From Leucobacter viscericola (GTDB lineage: Bacteria; Actinomycetota; Actinomycetes; Actinomycetales; Microbacteriaceae), in the NCBI RefSeq assembly GCF_011299575.1, contig NZ_CP049863.1, forward strand, positions 620,001-684,000: a stretch of DNA of 64,000 nt. The letters run 5' to 3'. The notes under the pieces were generated by a model, which was not told the origin of the DNA, ran no database searches, and saw nothing but the letters and a program-made list of their open reading frames with translations. Below are positions 60,899-64,000 of the stretch, piece after piece. Within the stretch, counting starts at the first letter, position 1, and every line of letters begins with the position of its first letter. Made by a program: the position numbers and the translations under genes.

Positions 60899-61561
60899 AT
60901 GAAGCGTACTCTTGGCATTGTTGCCGCACTCACCATGTCAATCTCCCTAATGGCCTGCAGCGGGGGCGCAAACAACGCCGACGAACCCAAGTCGGGCACC
61001 GACGCAACCCAAGCCGAAGCGGAAGCACCCACACTCTTCCCCGCGGGTCCGTTCGAGTTCACCACTGAGACAGGGGCAAAGATCACTTTCGATCTCCCCT
61101 CAGCGGCAGATGACGAGCGCATCGCAGACATTGAAAAGTACCGGGTCGACACCAACGCGAGCCCCGTCACCTACGTCATCGCCAACGTCGACAACCGCAA
61201 GGGAACCGACTACGCGGGCTTGACGAACGTTTCTGCGTTCGACAAAGAGGGCCGCAAGTATGAGTTCACGGAAGTATTCAAAACCATTAGTGATTGGCAG
61301 CCCTACTACTCAGAGGATCACGAGTACGTGATGCCAGACGGCAGCAAGGTAGCCGAAGACGTGGGGACCGAACTCTACAACCGCGGCATCGACATCTACA
61401 ACAAGTTCTTGAAAGGCCCTGCCCCGGCTGAGCAGGGCACTGTTGTTCTTGTCTCCAAGGATGTTGACCTGCCCAGTGAATTCACTCGCGTGGCCGTGAC
61501 AGCGGGCGAATTCGGAACGCCTGCGGGTGACGCCACACCAGCGAAGAAGAGCAACTCCTAG
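60899..61561 (+). CDS. Prophage-encoded lipoprotein
   Basis: 220 residues from ATG 60899. Signal peptide with lipobox LMACS (Cys about residue 19), an Ala/Glu/Asp-rich linker, then a beta-rich domain (FEFTTETGAKITFDLP, VTYVIANVDNRKGTDYAGL) resembling immunoglobulin-like DUF4352 lipoproteins. The only rightward gene in this part and bounded by a terminator, so it may be expressed in the lysogen. Superinfection exclusion is a guess. Confidence 0.82.
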   Translation: MKRTLGIVAALTMSISLMACSGGANNADEPKSGTDATQAEAEAPTLFPAGPFEFTTETGAKITFDLPSAADDERIADIEKYRVDTNASPVTYVIANVDNRKGTDYAGLTNVSAFDKEGRKYEFTEVFKTISDWQPYYSEDHEYVMPDGSKVAEDVGTELYNRGIDIYNKFLKGPAPAEQGTVVLVSKDVDLPSEFTRVAVTAGEFGTPAGDATPAKKSNS

Positions 61562-61583
61562 TAGATCACCGCGGCAAACGCAA

Positions 61584-61622
61584 AAGACACCCCCTCTTGC
61601 ATTGAGCAAGAGGGGGTGTCTT
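61584..61622. terminator. Bidirectional terminator, lipoprotein / lysis operon
   Basis: A 17-bp perfect stem (61584-61600 with 61606-61622), ATTGA loop, TT on one side and AAAA on the other. It separates convergent transcripts. Confidence 0.92.
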
Positions 61623-61624
61623 GG

Positions 61625-61864
61625 TTACACGCTGTCTTCAGCGTCGCGAGTGACAAGCGAGGGTGTGCCGCGGTCGCCCACGTAATCGGATCCCACCGAA
61701 GTGAGGATCGACACGAGCGCCGCTAGGCCGGCTACCGAGAAAAGCTGTAGCCAGTCAATCCCGAGTAGCCCAGTCGCGCCCGCGGTGAGCAGAGCCACCG
61801 CGGCCTGAGCAAACGTCTTCACTGCACGCTCGAACACATCGAGCCAAAACTGTTTCGTACGCAT
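61625..61864 (-). CDS. r1t-type phage holin
   Basis: 79 residues. Opening RTKQFWLDVFERAVKTFAQ followed by two hydrophobic spans (AAVALLTAGATGLLGIDW and FSVAGLAALVSILTSV) matches the r1t holin family. Forms pores that let endolysin out or depolarise the membrane. Downstream of endolysin in the leftward lysis unit. Confidence 0.9.
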   Translation of the reverse strand: MRTKQFWLDVFERAVKTFAQAAVALLTAGATGLLGIDWLQLFSVAGLAALVSILTSVGSDYVGDRGTPSLVTRDAEDSV

Positions 61865-61866
61865 AT

Positions 61867-62217
61867 CTAACCTCCGTTTATGAGTCGTCCGACGAGAGTT
61901 GCACCGCCAGCGCCAATAACGCCGACGATGATGGGCGGCAGCCAGGTCAGGCGAGACACCTGATTCCCGAGCGCGCCCTGCTGCGTCTCGAGAGAGGTCA
62001 CGCGAGCATCGAGTGAACGAATGTCAGCAGCGTCGCCCTCCTGCCGAATCGTTGCCCCTTCGATCATGCGCAACCTGCTGGAATGCGAGTCGAGTCGTTC
62101 GTCGACTTTAGCGAGGCGCTCTACGATGACTTCGAGCTTCGCGAGTCGTTCCTGGGTGCTCTGACCCTGTTTCCACAGATCAGCCATCCCGATTCCGTCG
62201 GGCGGGGCTGCGGTCAT
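61867..62217 (-). CDS. Coiled-coil membrane protein (XhlA-like)
   Basis: 116 residues from ATG 62217, four-base overlap with the endolysin stop. Heptads across residues 15-85 and one C-terminal span (LPPIIVGVIGAGGATLVG), the layout of XhlA-type proteins that assist holins. Two membrane proteins beside the endolysin are common in actinophages. Confidence 0.75.
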   Translation of the reverse strand: MTAAPPDGIGMADLWKQGQSTQERLAKLEVIVERLAKVDERLDSHSSRLRMIEGATIRQEGDAADIRSLDARVTSLETQQGALGNQVSRLTWLPPIIVGVIGAGGATLVGRLINGG

Positions 62218-62891
62218 TTCGAGACCTTCAAGAACTTGGCCCACCCGCCGCCGTCAGTAACGAACGGGGTGACCCCGAGCTGCTTAGCGAACGCGTCAGC
62301 CGCGACACTCGTCTTAAGAATCATCTGGAACTTGGGACCAAAGATGAGCCACTGGCCCACATTCTTCCCGCCAGCGTGTGCGTAATATGCCATCAACATG
62401 TTGTGCTCCTTGCGTTTCGGTGTTGATGCTGCGGGCTTTGCCGGTGCAGCGTGTTTGGGTAGCGCAATCGCGCCGAGGTCGTGTGGGTGAGCCCACGCGC
62501 CGCCGGACCATGCACGATCCCACCGCAGTTCCCAGTGGCAGTGCGGCCCGGTCGTGTAGCCCGTGTTCCCGGAAAGGCCGATGATCTGGCCAGCGGTTAC
62601 CCACTGCCCGTACTGCACATCGATACGTGACAGATGCCCGTACCTGGCGATCAGGCCATCAGAACGGCGAATATCAACGGTGAGGCCTTCACCGTTCGCC
62701 CAGACCCCATTGATCTGGCCTCGCGCGCCGTCGCCGCCAGCAAACACGACCTGGCCATCAAAGCTCGCCGCGAGCGGTGTCCCAACCCCAACAGCAAAGT
62801 CGGTGCCGTAATGCCACCAACTGCCGCCGTCACGAGGCCCAGGCCACTCGGACACGAGCGCCGGATCGAGCGGGTAATAAAGTTGCGCCAT
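62214..62891 (-). CDS. Phage endolysin, M23 peptidase with C-terminal domain
   Basis: 225 residues, GGAGG upstream. LytM-type zinc motifs: HYGTDFA, then GPHCHWELRW; the His/Asp/HxH set of an M23 endopeptidase is complete. After a Pro/Ala/Lys linker (~145-160) a short C-terminal domain (AYYAHAGGKNVGQWLI, FAKQLGVTPFVTDGGG) may bind the wall. Cuts peptide cross-bridges. Confidence 0.92.
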   Translation of the reverse strand: MAQLYYPLDPALVSEWPGPRDGGSWWHYGTDFAVGVGTPLAASFDGQVVFAGGDGARGQINGVWANGEGLTVDIRRSDGLIARYGHLSRIDVQYGQWVTAGQIIGLSGNTGYTTGPHCHWELRWDRAWSGGAWAHPHDLGAIALPKHAAPAKPAASTPKRKEHNMLMAYYAHAGGKNVGQWLIFGPKFQMILKTSVAADAFAKQLGVTPFVTDGGGWAKFLKVSK

Positions 62892-62914
62892 GTGTTTCCC
62901 CTCCTTACATGCAA

Positions 62915-62938
62915 AAACCCCGCTACTTGGCGGGGTTT
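62915..62938. terminator. Terminator between lysis and tail-end genes
   Basis: AAACCCCGC (62915-62923) with GCGGGGTTT (62930-62938), 9-bp perfect stem, A-run before and T-run in the stem. The right part overlaps the next gene's stop. Confidence 0.85.
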
Positions 62939-63353
62939 AGTTGGTTTCGACTTGTGATGGATCCGGTGGCCTGGTGAGCGCGATCACTTCAGACTTCAGC
63001 GTGGTGATCTCTTCCACCGCAGCGACTTTCACGGCCTCGATCTCGGCGACACCGCTAAGCGTCGCGGTGCTGGTGTGCTCGAGCACAGCGGCAACGCCTT
63101 CTGTAATCATCTGGTCGGTGATCACATCAGGATCGGCACCCGCGGTCGCCACATAGGCGGCGGGATCACCGGGCGCTTCCTTTGCAAGTGCCTCCGTGTA
63201 CGCGTCGCCCCAACCGGGCCGCGCGCCGAGCGCCCACATATTCTGCACCGCCCACGTATGTGGGTCGGCAATACCGCGACTTGCAGCACACGCCGCCACT
63301 CGCATAACGAGCCTGCTATCCTCGACCATTTTGGCTTGAGTAAGAAACGTCAT
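62937..63353 (-). CDS. Phage hypothetical, late region
   Basis: 138 residues. N-terminal half (KMVEDSRLVMRVAACAASRGI, DPHTWAVQNMWALGARPGWGDAY) has a compact helical fold found in actinophage genes between tail and lysis genes; the C-terminus ends in a short coiled coil. Function unknown. Confidence 0.78.
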   Translation of the reverse strand: MTFLTQAKMVEDSRLVMRVAACAASRGIADPHTWAVQNMWALGARPGWGDAYTEALAKEAPGDPAAYVATAGADPDVITDQMITEGVAAVLEHTSTATLSGVAEIEAVKVAAVEEITTLKSEVIALTRPPDPSQVETN

Positions 63354-63365
63354 CTTCGCCTCTCC

Positions 63366-64000
63366 CTACACTCCATAGACTTTGGTAAGTACGTGTGATG
63401 TCGCATTGCCTAAAGAATTCATCGCGTGTCCAATGATCCTGTCCTGCAAGACGTACACGTATTTGAGTGACAGTGAAGGCGCGAGCCCATCAGCTCGCCA
63501 TCCCGGCACAAGCTCGTAGTGACCGCAGCCGTGTAGGTCCGTCACTGACTGCTTCGGGATGAATTGCTCAACGATGCCAGAATTGTCGGCCTGATTTGTG
63601 GTCTTGTTAAATGCCTGCCAGACAAGAACGACCCCCGTCAGTTGTTCACTCACTAACTCGTTCAAAAGCACGGTCTGAGTGCCGTGCATGTACAACGCAC
63701 CGGCCCAAAGCACCTTCTGAGCACGATCAGAGTGGATTACCCCGTTGAGTTCAATGAGTGGTGCCTTGATTACCGTTTTCGTCGGGTCGGTGATTTTGGT
63801 GCCGCCGTCACGGGTCATAGTGCCTATGCCGTCAGCATCTGCAACAACAACATCGCCGCCACGCAGCACTGCTGATTTGCCAAGCTGCCCACTCGATTCG
63901 ACAACCCCAACGCCCGCACTGTCGCGCTTGATCGAGATCCCCATATCAGGTGTGGTGGTTCGCACGACTATACGAATGTCATCTACCCAGAATGTAGGCC
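63366..64000 (-). CDS. Minor tail/receptor-binding protein, C-terminal part (cut)
   Basis: Continues past the right edge: the frame reads in from PTFWVDDIRIVV, so its start is outside. FWVDDIRI is the typical end of a carbohydrate-binding jelly roll in minor tail proteins. The rest (~200 residues) is beta-rich, with AGALYMHGTQTV and a last strand SHVLTKVYGV; tail-fibre or baseplate end is likely. Confidence 0.75.
   Translation of the reverse strand, partial: PTFWVDDIRIVVRTTTPDMGISIKRDSAGVGVVESSGQLGKSAVLRGGDVVVADADGIGTMTRDGGTKITDPTKTVIKAPLIELNGVIHSDRAQKVLWAGALYMHGTQTVLLNELVSEQLTGVVLVWQAFNKTTNQADNSGIVEQFIPKQSVTDLHGCGHYELVPGWRADGLAPSLSLKYVYVLQDRIIGHAMNSLGNATSHVLTKVYGV

Larger units (their letters stand above)
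49570..64000. mobile_element. Temperate actinophage prophage, left part
   Basis: A contiguous set of phage modules: integrase, ImmA/CI, divergent switch, early/replication genes with dense ATGA and TAATG overlaps, and leftward lysis and tail genes. Its base composition is visibly lower in GC than the chromosome to the left. The left edge is set by the host-gene remnant and repeated integrase-arm-like sites; the right edge is beyond the window, because the tail gene at the end is cut. Confidence 0.93.

Overview
The window is high-GC DNA from an actinobacterium. The co-occurrence of a WhiB1-type Fe-S regulator, a SigR/RsrA-type redox sigma/anti-sigma pair, an LAxTG cell-wall protein, overlapping GTGA/ATGA gene pairs and many GTG starts fits the Microbacteriaceae (Leucobacter-like is my best guess; the genus is inferred, not shown).

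Bases 1-49440 are chromosome. In order they hold: a DEAD-box RNA helicase; a solo DUF559-type nuclease gene enclosed by a pair of palindromes; a PHP phosphoesterase; an SDR; aminopeptidase P; a two-gene ABC exporter; YchJ and a DUF885 peptidase; a small secreted membrane protein; a PLP decarboxylase divergent from a LysR regulator; an MFS pump; a three-gene polar amino-acid ABC importer; an amidohydrolase / SAHH-like / lipoprotein operon; an LAxTG surface protein; a DtxR/MntR-type regulator; a MocR regulator overlapping a solitary DNA methyltransferase; a 3-hydroxyisobutyryl-CoA hydrolase-like enzyme and an MFS protein; a run of rightward housekeeping genes (DUF3097, arginase family, HExxH protein, DedA, hydrolase, YbaK); sigR-rsrA divergent from aroA-rsgA; bcp; whiB1; argG; mdh; an aldo/keto reductase; and hrpA, which is broken by one missing base near its 3' end. 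A second palindrome-flanked DUF559 nuclease gene follows hrpA.

From about 49.57 kb to the right edge lies a prophage that continues beyond the window. It has a leftward tyrosine integrase, ImmA/IrrE protease and CI-like repressor, a compact divergent switch, a rightward early operon (Cro-like, BRO-type antirepressor, AlpA-like HTH, several unknowns, a replication initiator-like protein, a DnaB/RecA-like ATPase), a lipoprotein, and leftward lysis (r1t-like holin, second small membrane protein, M23 endolysin) and tail genes. The left end seems to lie in a host gene whose last ~40 codons remain at 49466-49590.

The most unusual structure is the pair of DUF559 cassettes. Each is about 1.24 kb, is enclosed by two near-identical copies of a long palindrome (a different palindrome for each cassette), has the nuclease stop codon inside the downstream palindrome, and sits directly behind and convergent with an RNA-helicase gene. 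This looks like a palindrome-associated mobile or homing unit. The prophage also shows a near-symmetrical pair of promoters suggesting leaderless repressor and Cro mRNAs, a set of adjacent C/H-motif paralogues, and a possible ADP-ribosyltransferase-fold protein.
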